A program made the position numbers and the translations under genes. A stretch of 64,000 nucleotides of DNA, taken from assembly GCF_011045015.1 (NCBI RefSeq), contig NZ_JAAKZY010000014.1:1-64000 (forward strand). Direction: 5' to 3'. The number at the start of each line of letters is the position of its first letter. The first letter of the stretch is position 1. Of the stretch, positions 39,801-48,065 are shown in pieces. Below the pieces are notes generated by a model, which saw only the letters and a program-made list of their open reading frames with translations, made no database searches and had not been told where the DNA came from. This stretch comes from Streptomyces scabichelini (GTDB lineage: Bacteria; Actinomycetota; Actinomycetes; Streptomycetales; Streptomycetaceae).

Positions 39801-40637
39801 TCAGGTCAGGGCGAGGAGACTGACGGCGACGGCGGCGGTGCCCAGGCCGACGAGCTGGCCACGCCGGACGCGTTCGGCGAGCACGCCGCGGGCGAGCAGG
39901 ACCGTGCCGGCCGGATAAAGGGCGACGATCACGGCGACGACGGCGAGGTCCCCGCTGCGGGCGGCGAGCAGGAACAGCAGGTTCGCCACGGAATCCAGCA
40001 CACCCGCGGCTGCGGACATCGCGTACGCGGGCCGCTCCGAGCCCAGCCTGCGATACATCACCCCCGCCGCGGCCAGGGTGACGGCCGAGGAGACCGCCCG
40101 GCCCACGATCAGCGGCGCCACCCCGCTGTCGGACGGCGTCTGGTGCAGGAAGACCAGCTGGAGGGCGATGGCGGCGCCCGCGCCGAAAGCCAGCAGCAGC
40201 GCCGTACGGGAGGGGCGCGCCGACCCTGCGCCGTGTCCTGCGCTGACCAGCACGACCGCCACCAGCGCGAGCGGCAGACCCACCATGCCCGCAACGGCCA
40301 GGTGCTCGCCCTGCAACAGGCCCACCCCGACAGGCAGAGCGGCGGACACCAGCGCGGTCACCGGCGACAGCACGTTCATCGGACCGATCGCCAGCGTGCG
40401 ATACAGCAGGACGAACGCGGCGGCGGAGGCGACCCCGGACGCGGCACCCCAGCCAAGGGCGCCGACGCTGAACGAAGCACCGAGCACCGGCCACAGCAAC
40501 AGCTCGACCACGAGAGACGCCGGGGCCGCGATCATCACCGTACGCAGCACATGAGCCTTACGGGCGCCGAGGCCGCCGAGGAAATCGGCGCATCCATAGG
40601 CGAGTGAGCTGCCCAGGGCCAGCAGCAGAGCGATCAC
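39801..40637 (-). CDS. EamA/DMT-family exporter
   Basis: A 278-residue membrane protein with about ten segments in two EamA halves: IALLLALGSSLAYGCADFLGGL and VASAAAFVLLYRTLAIGPMNVLSPVTALVSAALPV in the first, LLLAFGAGAAIALQLVFL and ALYPAGTVLLARGVLAERV in the second. DMT exporters move metabolites such as amino acids out of the cell. The GTG start is preceded by two tandem TAAGGGAT copies, one being the ribosome-binding site. It is divergent from the XRE-cupin regulator and shares repeat operators with it. Confidence 0.9.
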   Translation of the reverse strand: MIALLLALGSSLAYGCADFLGGLGARKAHVLRTVMIAAPASLVVELLLWPVLGASFSVGALGWGAASGVASAAAFVLLYRTLAIGPMNVLSPVTALVSAALPVGVGLLQGEHLAVAGMVGLPLALVAVVLVSAGHGAGSARPSRTALLLAFGAGAAIALQLVFLHQTPSDSGVAPLIVGRAVSSAVTLAAAGVMYRRLGSERPAYAMSAAAGVLDSVANLLFLLAARSGDLAVVAVIVALYPAGTVLLARGVLAERVRRGQLVGLGTAAVAVSLLALT

Positions 40638-40760
40638 GGCACATCCCTTAATCCCTTACTATCATTCGAACGACCGCACCGTACAACGTAACGACCGTTC
40701 CGTGTCAACCGAACGACCGCGCGGTGCACTGTGATGGTCAGTGGCGAGGATGGAGATCAG
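40638..40760. promoter_or_regulatory. Divergent promoter with three AACGACCG direct repeats
   Basis: AACGACCG occurs at 40669-40676, 40690-40697 and 40712-40719, spaced 21 and 22 bp, that is two helical turns. The outer two extend to CGAACGACCGC. All lie between the EamA exporter and the XRE-cupin regulator, so the regulator probably binds here as an array. Nearer EamA, ATCCCTTA is duplicated at 40643-40658. Confidence 0.6.
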
Positions 40761-41345
40761 ATGGTCGAGACAGCCGGGGCCCTGCGGACGGTCGCGCACA
40801 ACGTGCGGGCGGCCCGCACCCGGGCCGGCCTGTCCCTGGAGGAACTCAGCAGACGCTCCCAGGTCAGCAAGGGAGCCCTGGTCGCCCTGGAGAAAGCCCA
40901 GGGCAACCCCAACCTGACCACCCTGGTCCGACTGGCCGACACCCTCGGCATCTCGGTCTCCGACCTGATGCAGGGACCGCCCGAAGGCCGCGTCCGCGTC
41001 GTGGCCGCCGACGCCGTGGCACCGCTGTGGACCGGAGAACGGGGGAGTGAGGCCCGGCTCATGCTGACCACCTCGGGCCCGGCCCCTGTCGAGGTCTGGC
41101 GCTGGCAACTGGAGCCGGGCGAGGAATACCCCAGCCACCCCCACCAGGCCGGCGTCGTGGAAACCGTCAGCGTCACCTCCGGCCGGATGACCCTGGTCGT
41201 CGACGGCACCGAGCACACCCTGGAAGCCGGACAGACCGCCACCTTCGACGGCGACACCCCGCACACCTACCGCGGCTCGGGCACCGAAACCTGCCACCTG
41301 ATCATGACGGTCCACCTGCCGCCAGGTCCCGCTCCCACAACCTGA
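40761..41345 (+). CDS. XRE-family regulator with C-terminal cupin
   Basis: A 194-residue regulator. The N-terminal XRE helix-turn-helix (NVRAARTRAGLSLEELSRRSQVSKGALVALEKAQGNPNLTTLVRLADTLGIS) is followed by a cupin domain (EPGEEYPSHPHQAGVVETVSVTSGRMTLVVDG). This design is common in regulators that sense small metabolites, such as amino acids, and control exporters or catabolic genes. The ATG at 40761 follows GGAG; an in-frame GTG ten codons earlier lies close to the operator repeats. Divergent partner: EamA exporter. Confidence 0.9.
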   Translation: MVETAGALRTVAHNVRAARTRAGLSLEELSRRSQVSKGALVALEKAQGNPNLTTLVRLADTLGISVSDLMQGPPEGRVRVVAADAVAPLWTGERGSEARLMLTTSGPAPVEVWRWQLEPGEEYPSHPHQAGVVETVSVTSGRMTLVVDGTEHTLEAGQTATFDGDTPHTYRGSGTETCHLIMTVHLPPGPAPTT

Positions 41346-41498
41346 CCCCCTCGGAATCAACAGGCCGCTGAAAGGCCATAGTTGGGCGAGATACCCGGGT
41401 CGGACTCAGCACGCGTCCGGGAATCCCACAAACTCGCCCGCACGTTCCCCGCAACACACACGCACCTCACCCAAGCCATGCATGGAGGAGCCGGATAC

Positions 41499-42665
41499 AT
41501 GGTGACCCGCATACTCGTCATCGGCGGCGGGATCGCCGGTACTACGACGGCCCTGGCCCTGCACAAGGCCGGCTTCGACGTCTCCGTGTACGAGGCCCAC
41601 CCCGACTCGGCCGAGGACATCGGCGCCTTCCTCACGCTTGCGAGCAACGGCATGCGAGCCCTGGCGCAGATCGACGCGTCCGCCGCGGTCACCGCGGCCG
41701 GTTTCCCGCTGACCTCGATGCGCCTCCTCGACGGCGCGGGCACCGAAGTCGCGCGGAGGCCGCTCGGCGAGGCCGACAACCCCGTTCTGCGGTTCCGGTG
41801 CCTGCGACGCGGCGAACTCAACGCCGCCCTGCAGACCGAGGCCGCCCGCCGGGGCATCGGCATCCGGCACGGCGCCTCGCTGGCGTCCGTCGAGGACGGC
41901 CCCGACCACGTCACCGCACACTTCACCGACGGCAGCACTGCGACCGGCGACCTGCTCATCGGCGCCGACGGCCTGAACTCCACCGTCCGCCGGGCGTTCG
42001 CCCCGGCCGCACAACCGCGCCACGCGGGCGAGTACGTGTTCTACGGCTACACCACCGGCGCCACTCCGGCCGAGGAGTCCGACGACGAGCGCTTCACCAT
42101 GGTGCGCGGAAGTGCGGCCTCCTTCGGTCACGCGGTGTCGCCCGGCGGGCAGACGTACTGGTTCGCACGCGTGGCCGGAGGACCCCTGTCCGCCGACGAG
42201 ATCGCACACGGCACGCCTGCCCGATGGCGCGACCTGCTGCTGCCGCTCCTGCGCGAAGACGCCACCCCGGCCGCCGCCATCGTCGCCGCGACCACCGACG
42301 ACATCCTGGTCACCAACGCCACCGAGATGCCGCCCGGAGGACCCTGGCGTTCGGAGCGGATGCTGCTCGTCGGCGACGCCGCCCACGCGGCATCCCCGGC
42401 AACCGGGCAAGGGGCCTCGATGGCGATGGAAGACGCCGTCATCCTCGCCAAAGCCCTCCGCGACACCCCCGACACCGACACCGCGCTGTCCGTCTATGAG
42501 ACGCTCCGCCGCCCGCGTGTGGAACACAACACCACCGTCAGCGGAAACATCTCCCGGGGCGTCCACACACCGTCCCGCCCCGGTCAAGCGCCTGCGGCGC
42601 GGCCCGGGGACGAGGAACTGGCGCGGCTGCTGGAGTGGAACTCCACCATCGGACTCAATGCCTGA
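41499..42665 (+). CDS. FAD-dependent monooxygenase, PHBH family
   Basis: A 388-residue class A flavoprotein monooxygenase. FAD motifs are VIGGGIAGTTTALALHKAG at the start, the DG motif LLIGADGLNSTVRRAF (about 150-165), and the GD motif LLVGDAAHAASPATGQGASMAMEDAV (about 285-310). These enzymes hydroxylate aromatic or polyketide substrates with NAD(P)H and oxygen. The ATG at 41499 has GGAGGAG upstream; a longer frame to 41382 has no family match. No biosynthetic neighbours are seen, so the substrate is unknown. It is convergent with the ArsR gene and ends before a dispersed-repeat hairpin. Confidence 0.9.
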   Translation: MVTRILVIGGGIAGTTTALALHKAGFDVSVYEAHPDSAEDIGAFLTLASNGMRALAQIDASAAVTAAGFPLTSMRLLDGAGTEVARRPLGEADNPVLRFRCLRRGELNAALQTEAARRGIGIRHGASLASVEDGPDHVTAHFTDGSTATGDLLIGADGLNSTVRRAFAPAAQPRHAGEYVFYGYTTGATPAEESDDERFTMVRGSAASFGHAVSPGGQTYWFARVAGGPLSADEIAHGTPARWRDLLLPLLREDATPAAAIVAATTDDILVTNATEMPPGGPWRSERMLLVGDAAHAASPATGQGASMAMEDAVILAKALRDTPDTDTALSVYETLRRPRVEHNTTVSGNISRGVHTPSRPGQAPAARPGDEELARLLEWNSTIGLNA

Positions 42666-42741
42666 GACGACCGCTGCCAGCATCTGTGCCTTCGGATGGG
42701 CGGGGTGGAGTGCCTGAGCGGACTTGCCGAAGTCCTGTGCG

Positions 42742-42830
42742 GTTCCGCGCCCCTAAGGAGGCCGCAGGCCTCTTTGGGGCGCGGGGAACTGCGCGACCAG
42801 CCACGAACGGCCCGCAGCCGTCGAACCGCC
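42742..42830. repeat. Streptomyces dispersed hairpin repeat / terminator
   Basis: A long imperfect stem (GTTCCGCGCCCCTAAGG... at 42742 pairing with ...TTTGGGGCGCGGGGAAC ending 42789) followed by TGCGCGACCAGCCACGAACGG. This looks like the intergenic repeat often seen after genes in Streptomyces (GGGGCGCGGGGAACTGCGCG core). It lies between the convergent monooxygenase and ArsR genes and probably terminates both. Confidence 0.7.
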
Positions 42831-42857
42831 TGTCGAACCGCACCCCCAGCGGAGCGC

Positions 42858-43220
42858 CTAGCTCGAATCCTGCTCCGCCGCCTCCGCTTCCTCGGCCACG
42901 CGCTTGATGGTCGCCAACCGCCGGTCCCAGTCGGCCGCGAGCGAGGCCATCCACCGCGCTGTCGCGTCCAGCGCCGCCGGCCGCACCGCGTACCGCACCT
43001 CGCGTCCGACCCGGCTGCCGGAGACCAGCCCGGCGGCGTCCAGCACGGCCAGGTGCTTGACCACCGCCTGCCGTGAGACGGGCAGTTGTGCGGCGAGCGT
43101 GGTCGCGGTGGCCTCGCCCTGGGCGGCGAGTTGATCGAGCAACTGACGTCGCGTCGGGTCGGCCAGCGCTCCGAGGACGCTGTCGACCGCCGCGACGCCG
43201 CCGCGAGCTTCGTCGGTCAC
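42858..43220 (-). CDS. ArsR-family repressor
   Basis: A 120-residue winged-helix repressor: ALADPTRRQLLDQLAAQGEATATTLAAQLPVSRQAVVKHLAVLDAAGLVSGSRVGREVRYAV is the complete helix-turn-helix and wing. The metal-binding Cys motif of ArsR is absent, so it is the non-metal type usually paired with an SRPBCC protein. The GTG start overlaps the stop of the SRPBCC gene (GTGA). The pair probably represses itself through the two TGCAAC operators at 43702-43752. Confidence 0.93.
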   Translation of the reverse strand: MTDEARGGVAAVDSVLGALADPTRRQLLDQLAAQGEATATTLAAQLPVSRQAVVKHLAVLDAAGLVSGSRVGREVRYAVRPAALDATARWMASLAADWDRRLATIKRVAEEAEAAEQDSS

Positions 43221-43663
43221 TCGGCGGGCTGTTCGGCGCGCGACTTGAGCGCGTCGAGCTCCAGGGGCCAGCCTTCGCTGTGGTCCTTGAAGTTCTGGCT
43301 GCGCAGCTCCTCGGAGCCGGCCAGCGCCGCGAACCCGCTCTCGACCACCTGCAGCCGGGTCTGGTCGCCTTCCTGCGTCAACGTGAACTCCACGAGGGTG
43401 CTGTTGTCCTCGCGCAGCTCTTCTCCCGGGAACGCGCTGGTCCAGCGGTACGCCAGATACGTCGGAGGCTGAACCTTCTCCACGCGCACCGGGAAGTCGC
43501 CGTGCTCGGAGTTCTTCGCCACCATCGATTCGCCTTCCCTTGCCACCGTGCCGGGCAGGCTCGCCTTGTCGGCCACCCAGAACCCGGGCTGGGCCACCAG
43601 CGACCAGACCCGCTCAAGGGGTGCCGCGATCAGAGTCTCGCGTTCAATCCGGTCCTCGTTCAT
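43217..43663 (-). CDS. SRPBCC (AHSA1-type) domain protein
   Basis: A 148-residue START/Bet v1-like protein of the AHSA1 group: IERETLIAAPLERVWSLVAQPGFW at the start, then YLAYRWTSAFPGEE, STLVEFTLTQEGDQTRLQVVESGF and a C-terminal NFKDHSEGWPLELDALK helix. Such proteins bind hydrophobic ligands, and with a cognate ArsR partner may form a small ligand-response unit. ATG start with AAAGGAG. It is the first gene of a two-gene operon. Confidence 0.92.
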   Translation of the reverse strand: MNEDRIERETLIAAPLERVWSLVAQPGFWVADKASLPGTVAREGESMVAKNSEHGDFPVRVEKVQPPTYLAYRWTSAFPGEELREDNSTLVEFTLTQEGDQTRLQVVESGFAALAGSEELRSQNFKDHSEGWPLELDALKSRAEQPAE

Positions 43664-43701
43664 GAGATGACTCCTTTATCGCCTTCATCGCCGTCGTCGC
43701 T

Positions 43702-43752
43702 TGCAACTCCAGAGTTGCACATCGATTCCCGACGTGCAACCCCAGGGTTGCG
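43702..43752. promoter_or_regulatory. Twin operators of the ArsR-SRPBCC operon
   Basis: TGCAACTC-CA-GAGTTGCA (43702-43719) is a perfect 8-bp dyad, and TGCAACCC-CA-GGGTTGCG (43735-43752) is a near copy with the same CA centre. The centres are 33 bp apart, three helical turns. They lie upstream of the SRPBCC start on the minus strand and are the likely ArsR binding sites. The second abuts the stop codon of the neighbouring LacI gene. Confidence 0.8.
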
Positions 43753-44799
43753 CTATGCCTCGGCCGGCACCGCCGACTCCGGCGGCATGTTGTACGGGGT
43801 GACGACCTGGATGGCGGACGGCAGCGCGGGAGCCGTGTCGGCGGGCAGGGCACCCTGGGCCCGCATGATGACCCGGCAGGCGCGGCGCATGTCCTGACGC
43901 AGGTCGTGGTGGAGTACGGCGGACAGCCGCCCCGCCCGCAGCAGCCGCGCGTTGTCGTGGTCCAGGTCATGGGCGATGAAGACCTCGCACGGCCGGTTCA
44001 ACGCGTCGAAGGCGTCGAGCGTGGCGACGTTCCCGCCACCGATCGAGTAGACCGCCTTGATACCGGGGTCGTCCCGGAGCGCGGCCAGCACCAGGTCGTA
44101 CTGGGTGGCGTCAAGGCCGTCGCTGTCCGTGACCTCGACCAGGCGCCGTACGGGATGCCGGGCGCGTATCGCGGCGCGGAAACCCATCTCGCGTTCCTCC
44201 TCGCCCCGGAAGAAACCCCGGCTGACGGTGGTCAGGACGTGCCCCGGCCGGTCGCCCAGCCACTGGCCCAGAAGATACGCAGCGGTGGCGCCCGCCGCCC
44301 GGTTGTCGATGCCGACGTAGGCGAGCCGCGTGCTCGCGGGCAGATCGGTCACCAGGGTCACGACCGGGATGCCCGCCGCCTCGAGCCGGCCGACCGCGGC
44401 GGTGACCTCGGGGACGTCCGGGGCCTTCAGGATCACGCCCTGCGAACCGCGCCGGGCGATCCGGTCCAGGGTGCCGACCAGTTCCCCGACCGGGCCCCTC
44501 TCGCGGAACCGGAACCGGGAGCGCAGCACGGCAGGGTGCAGGGACGGCAGCTCGGCCTCCAGAGCGGCGCGTACGGCGGTGGTGAAGCGCTCCGGCGCCT
44601 GCATCACTATGTCGATCATGAAGGTACGGCCGACGAGCCGGACCTGCGTGCGCTGCCGGTCCAGGTCGGCTATCGCCCGCCGCACCTCCTGCGCGGTGCT
44701 CTCCCGCACACCGCCCCGGCCGTTGAGGACCCGGTCGACCGTGGCCTCGCTCAGGCCCGCCTGACGTGCGATCTCCCGGACGGGAAAGGGGTGGCCCAT
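43753..44799 (-). CDS. LacI-family regulator of the accessory inositol-like operon
   Basis: A 348-residue LacI regulator. The helix-turn-helix is at the N-terminus (FPVREIARQAGLSEATVDRVLNGRGGVRESTAQEV) and the sensor resembles the LacI/ribose-binding fold (VGELVGTLDRIARRGSQGVILKAPD, LPASTRLAYVGIDNRAAGATAAYLL, VYSIGGGNVATLDAF, EVFIAHDLDHDNARLL). ATG start with AAGGAG. It is divergent from the PhyH operon, whose expression it should control. CAGCGCTG at 44871-44878 is a candidate operator. Confidence 0.93.
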   Translation of the reverse strand: MGHPFPVREIARQAGLSEATVDRVLNGRGGVRESTAQEVRRAIADLDRQRTQVRLVGRTFMIDIVMQAPERFTTAVRAALEAELPSLHPAVLRSRFRFRERGPVGELVGTLDRIARRGSQGVILKAPDVPEVTAAVGRLEAAGIPVVTLVTDLPASTRLAYVGIDNRAAGATAAYLLGQWLGDRPGHVLTTVSRGFFRGEEEREMGFRAAIRARHPVRRLVEVTDSDGLDATQYDLVLAALRDDPGIKAVYSIGGGNVATLDAFDALNRPCEVFIAHDLDHDNARLLRAGRLSAVLHHDLRQDMRRACRVIMRAQGALPADTAPALPSAIQVVTPYNMPPESAVPAEA

Positions 44800-44906
44800 G
44801 CGCCGGCTCCTTGAGGGGTTTTTGATGGGTTGCTGCTGGTTGTTCGAGGGGTTTGTACTGACAAGAATGACAGCGCTGCGTCGCTCCGTGACCCGAAGGG
44901 ACGGCG
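44800..44906. promoter_or_regulatory. LacI/PhyH divergent promoter region
   Basis: This 107-bp gap holds TTGT-ACTG-ACAA (44853-44864), a short dyad, and CAGCGCTG (44871-44878), a LacI-type palindrome. GTTTGTACT at 44851-44859 is the exact reverse complement of AGTACAAAC at 55678-55686 in the main inositol promoter region, which hints at a shared regulator. Confidence 0.5.
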
Positions 44907-46064
44907 ATGTCCTTCACCTCCGTACACTCCCGTGCCTGGCTGTCCGAGCAGGACTGCGACCTGGACGCCTTCCGCGCCCTCGTCGAGCAGGGGACCGACC
45001 CCACCGACTACCCGCAGGCCTCCGCCATCCAGCGGAACGTGCCGGTCTACGACGCCGAACAGGTCGAGCCCGACCGCGAGTTCCAGGCCGAGCTGGTGCA
45101 CGCACTCGCCGAGGGGCCGGGCATCGTGGTCTTCCGCGGCGCCTTTGCGGACCCGGAGGTCGTCGACCGGGCCACCGCCGTCTTCGACGCCCTGATCGCC
45201 GAGCAGCGTGCCGCGGGCGCGACCGCCGGCGATCACTTCGCCAAGCCGGGCGCCAACGACCGGGTGTGGAACGCGCTGGAGAAGGCCGCCCTGTACGACG
45301 TGGAGGCGTTCGCCGACTACTACGCCAACGACGTCCTCGCCCTGGTGTCATCGGCCTGGCTCGGCCCCGGCTACCAGGTCACCTCCCAGATCAACGTGGT
45401 CAACCCGGGCGGCGCCGCCCAGACCGCGCACCGCGACTACCACCTCGGCTTCCTCTCCGACGAGACCGCGGCCGCCTACCCGGCGCACGTCCACCGACTC
45501 TCACCCGTACTCACCCTCCAGGGCGCGGTCGCCCACTGCGACATGCCCGTCGAGTCCGGCCCGACGATGTACCTGCCGCATTCACAGAAGTACGAGCCCG
45601 GCTACCTGGCCTGGCGACTGCCGGAGTTCCGGGCCTACTTCGAGGCACGTCACGTCCAGCTCCCGCTCGCCAAGGGCGACGCGGTCTTCTTCAACCCCGC
45701 CCTCTTCCACGCCGCCGGGCACAACCGCTCGGCGGACATCCGCCGCATGGCCAATCTGCTCCAGATCTCCTCGGCCTTCGGCCGGGCGATGGAGACCGTC
45801 GACCGCGAGGCCGTGGCGAACGCCGTCTACCCGGTCCTGCTGAAGCGCAAGGCCGAGGGCGTACGCCAGGAGTGGCTGGACTCGGTGATCGCGGCCTGCG
45901 CCGAGGGCTACCCCTTCCCGACGAACCTGGACTCCGACCCGCCTGTCGACGGACTGGCCCCGCCCTCCCAGGCGGACCTCGTCCGGCGCGCCCTCGGCGA
46001 GGACTGGCCCCCGGGACGCCTGCGGAGCGCACTGCGGGCCGCCACCGAGCGCCGCGAGACCTGA
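44907..46064 (+). CDS. Phytanoyl-CoA dioxygenase-family Fe(II)/2-oxoglutarate oxygenase
   Basis: A 385-residue PhyH-family protein. The Fe(II)-binding facial triad is visible as TAHRDYHLGFL (HxD, about residues 173-175) and the distal His in FFNPALFHAAGHNRS, followed by an Arg (SADIRRMAN) for 2-oxoglutarate. Members hydroxylate or demethylate small molecules. The substrate is unknown; in an operon with sugar dehydrogenases and beside inositol genes, oxidative demethylation of a methylated inositol is a reasonable guess. ATG start with GAAGGGA. First gene of the plus-strand accessory operon. Confidence 0.85.
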   Translation: MSFTSVHSRAWLSEQDCDLDAFRALVEQGTDPTDYPQASAIQRNVPVYDAEQVEPDREFQAELVHALAEGPGIVVFRGAFADPEVVDRATAVFDALIAEQRAAGATAGDHFAKPGANDRVWNALEKAALYDVEAFADYYANDVLALVSSAWLGPGYQVTSQINVVNPGGAAQTAHRDYHLGFLSDETAAAYPAHVHRLSPVLTLQGAVAHCDMPVESGPTMYLPHSQKYEPGYLAWRLPEFRAYFEARHVQLPLAKGDAVFFNPALFHAAGHNRSADIRRMANLLQISSAFGRAMETVDREAVANAVYPVLLKRKAEGVRQEWLDSVIAACAEGYPFPTNLDSDPPVDGLAPPSQADLVRRALGEDWPPGRLRSALRAATERRET

Positions 46065-46085
46065 GGAAGAGGAACGAGAGAGCAC

Positions 46086-46862
46086 ATGGGACTTCTTGAG
46101 GACAAGGTCGTCCTCGTCAACGGCGGCACCCAGGGTGTCGGCGCGGCCGTCGCCCGGGCCGCCGCCCGCGAGGGCGCGACCGTGGCCGTCACGGGGCGCC
46201 GCCCCGAACCCGGCGAGGCACTGGTCACGGAACTGACCGAAGCCGGGGCCAAGGCCATGTACGTACGGGCCGACCTCGCCGACGCGCAGCAGGCGCGGGG
46301 GAGCGTGGCCCGGGTGATCGAGGCGTACGGCCGGGTCGACTGCCTGGTCAACTCCGCCGGGCTCACCTCCCGCGGAACACTGCTCGACACCACACCCGAG
46401 CTGTTCGACGCGCACATCGCGATCAACCTCAAGGGCCCCTTCTTCGCCATGCAGGCCGCCGTCGCCGACATGGTGGCGCGCAAGGCGCCCGGCACGATCG
46501 TCAACATCATCACCTCGTCCGAGCACGGCGGGCAGCCCTTCCTGGCCCCGTACGTCGCGGCCAAGGCCGGACTGGCGGGGCTGACGCGCAACGCCGCGCA
46601 CGCCCACCGCTGGGACCGGATCAGGATCAACGGCCTGAACATCGGCTGGACCGCGACCGAGGGCGAGGACGCCACCCAGCGCACCTTCCACGGCGCGGGC
46701 GACGACTGGCGCGAACGGGCCGCAGAGCGGCTGCCCATGGGCAAGCTCGGCCGGCCCGACGAGATAGCCGACTTCGTCGTCCTTCTCCTCTCCGACCGCA
46801 GCGGTGTCGTCACCGGCTCGGTCATCGACTGGGACCAGAACGTCCTCGGCGGACTCGACTGA
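46086..46862 (+). CDS. SDR-family oxidoreductase
   Basis: A 258-residue classical SDR. The cofactor motif reads NGGTQGVGAAVARA (Asn in place of the usual Thr before Gly-Gly), NAG motif in LVNSAGLTSRG, catalytic Ser in ITSSEHGG and YVAAK (Tyr and Lys, about residues 158-162). The C-terminus VVTGSVIDWDQNVLGGLD is typical. It lies 21 bp after the PhyH gene and probably acts on the same polyol or sugar derivative. ATG with a strong purine-rich leader. Confidence 0.9.
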   Translation: MGLLEDKVVLVNGGTQGVGAAVARAAAREGATVAVTGRRPEPGEALVTELTEAGAKAMYVRADLADAQQARGSVARVIEAYGRVDCLVNSAGLTSRGTLLDTTPELFDAHIAINLKGPFFAMQAAVADMVARKAPGTIVNIITSSEHGGQPFLAPYVAAKAGLAGLTRNAAHAHRWDRIRINGLNIGWTATEGEDATQRTFHGAGDDWRERAAERLPMGKLGRPDEIADFVVLLLSDRSGVVTGSVIDWDQNVLGGLD

Positions 46863-46916
46863 CACAGCCGGGCAGCCGGAGCACATCCGCACACCCCACC
46901 AAGGAGCAGCACCACC

Positions 46917-47921
46917 ATGCGTATCGGCATCCTCGGCCTCGGCCGCATCGGCGCGTTCCACGCCGAGACCCTCTCCCGGCTCGACGTGGTCGAGTCCCTC
47001 GTCGTCGCGGACCCGTTCGCGAATGCCGTCACGGCCGCCGTCGAGCGCTTCGGCGCCGAAGCAGTCGGCTCACCGGAGGCCGTGCTGGCCGCCGGCGTGG
47101 ACGGTGTGGTGATCGCCGCCGCCACCGACGCCCATCCCGGACTGATCCGGGCCGCCGTCGAGGCGGGCGTGCCGGTCTTCTGCGAGAAGCCCGTCGCCCG
47201 CGCGATGAAGGAGGGCGTCGAAGTGCTGCACGCGGTGCGGGACAGCGGCGTCGAGATCCAGATCGGCTACAACCGGCGCTTCGACGCCGGGTTCGTGGCC
47301 GCCCGTTCCGCCGTCCAGAGCGGTGAACTCGGCCCGCTGCACACCGTACGGTCCACCACCCTGGACCCGGCGCCGCCCCCGGCCACGTACATCGCCGCCT
47401 CCGGAGGCATCTTCCGCGACTGCTCCGTGCACGACTTCGACATCATCCGCTGGGTGACCGGCCGCGAGGTGACCGAGGTGTACGCCGTCGGCGGCAACCG
47501 GGGCGCCGACTACATCAAGGAGGCGGGCGACGCCGACACCACCGGCGCGATCCTCACCCTCGACGACGGGACGATCGCGGTGGTGTCCAACTCCCGCCAC
47601 AACGCCCGCGGTTACGACGTCCGCATGGAGATCCACGGTTTCCAGGACTCCATCGCGGTCGGCCTGGAGGACAAGCTGCCGCTGCGCTCCGTGGAGCCCG
47701 GCGTCACGTTCCCCGCCGGGACGCCGCACGACTTCTTCATGGACCGCTTCACCGACGCCTACCGGGCCGAACTCGACGCGTTCACCGAGGTCGTCGCAGG
47801 CCGACGGACCTCGCCGTGCACGGTGGCCGACGCGTTGGAGGCGGGCTGGATCGCCGAGGCCTGCACGCTGTCGCTGCACGAGCACCGGCCGGTGACGATC
47901 GCCGAGGTCCGCGCCGGCTGA
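46917..47921 (+). CDS. Gfo/Idh/MocA dehydrogenase, inositol 2-dehydrogenase-like
   Basis: A 334-residue NAD-dependent dehydrogenase. Rossmann motif GILGLGRIGAFHAETL at the start; EKPVARAMKEG with the catalytic Lys (about 91); GYNRRFDAGFVAAR; and FRDCSVHDFDIIRW with Asp-x3-His (about residues 166-170), the triad spacing of myo-inositol 2-dehydrogenase. It is a second IolG-type enzyme next to the one at 50498, so it may act on another stereoisomer or a methylated inositol. It lies 54 bp after the SDR in the operon and has AAGGAG before the ATG. Confidence 0.9.
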   Translation: MRIGILGLGRIGAFHAETLSRLDVVESLVVADPFANAVTAAVERFGAEAVGSPEAVLAAGVDGVVIAAATDAHPGLIRAAVEAGVPVFCEKPVARAMKEGVEVLHAVRDSGVEIQIGYNRRFDAGFVAARSAVQSGELGPLHTVRSTTLDPAPPPATYIAASGGIFRDCSVHDFDIIRWVTGREVTEVYAVGGNRGADYIKEAGDADTTGAILTLDDGTIAVVSNSRHNARGYDVRMEIHGFQDSIAVGLEDKLPLRSVEPGVTFPAGTPHDFFMDRFTDAYRAELDAFTEVVAGRRTSPCTVADALEAGWIAEACTLSLHEHRPVTIAEVRAG

Positions 47922-48065
47922 GGCGCCCCGGAGGCGCAGCAATGTAGACGCCGCCCGGGACACAGGTGTGTGAACACCACAGCTCCCGTATCCGTTTACG
48001 GCCGTGTGATCTCTCCGTACGACCATGAGAGCCCTTCACGTCCGACCGATCGAGGAGCGACGACC
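47922..48065 (+). promoter_or_regulatory. Gap within the accessory operon
   Basis: This 144-bp gap contains GGTGT-GTGA-ACACC (47965-47978), a short dyad. It may be a weak hairpin or operator; no promoter is clear. The FAD gene could be cotranscribed with the genes upstream. Confidence 0.3.
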
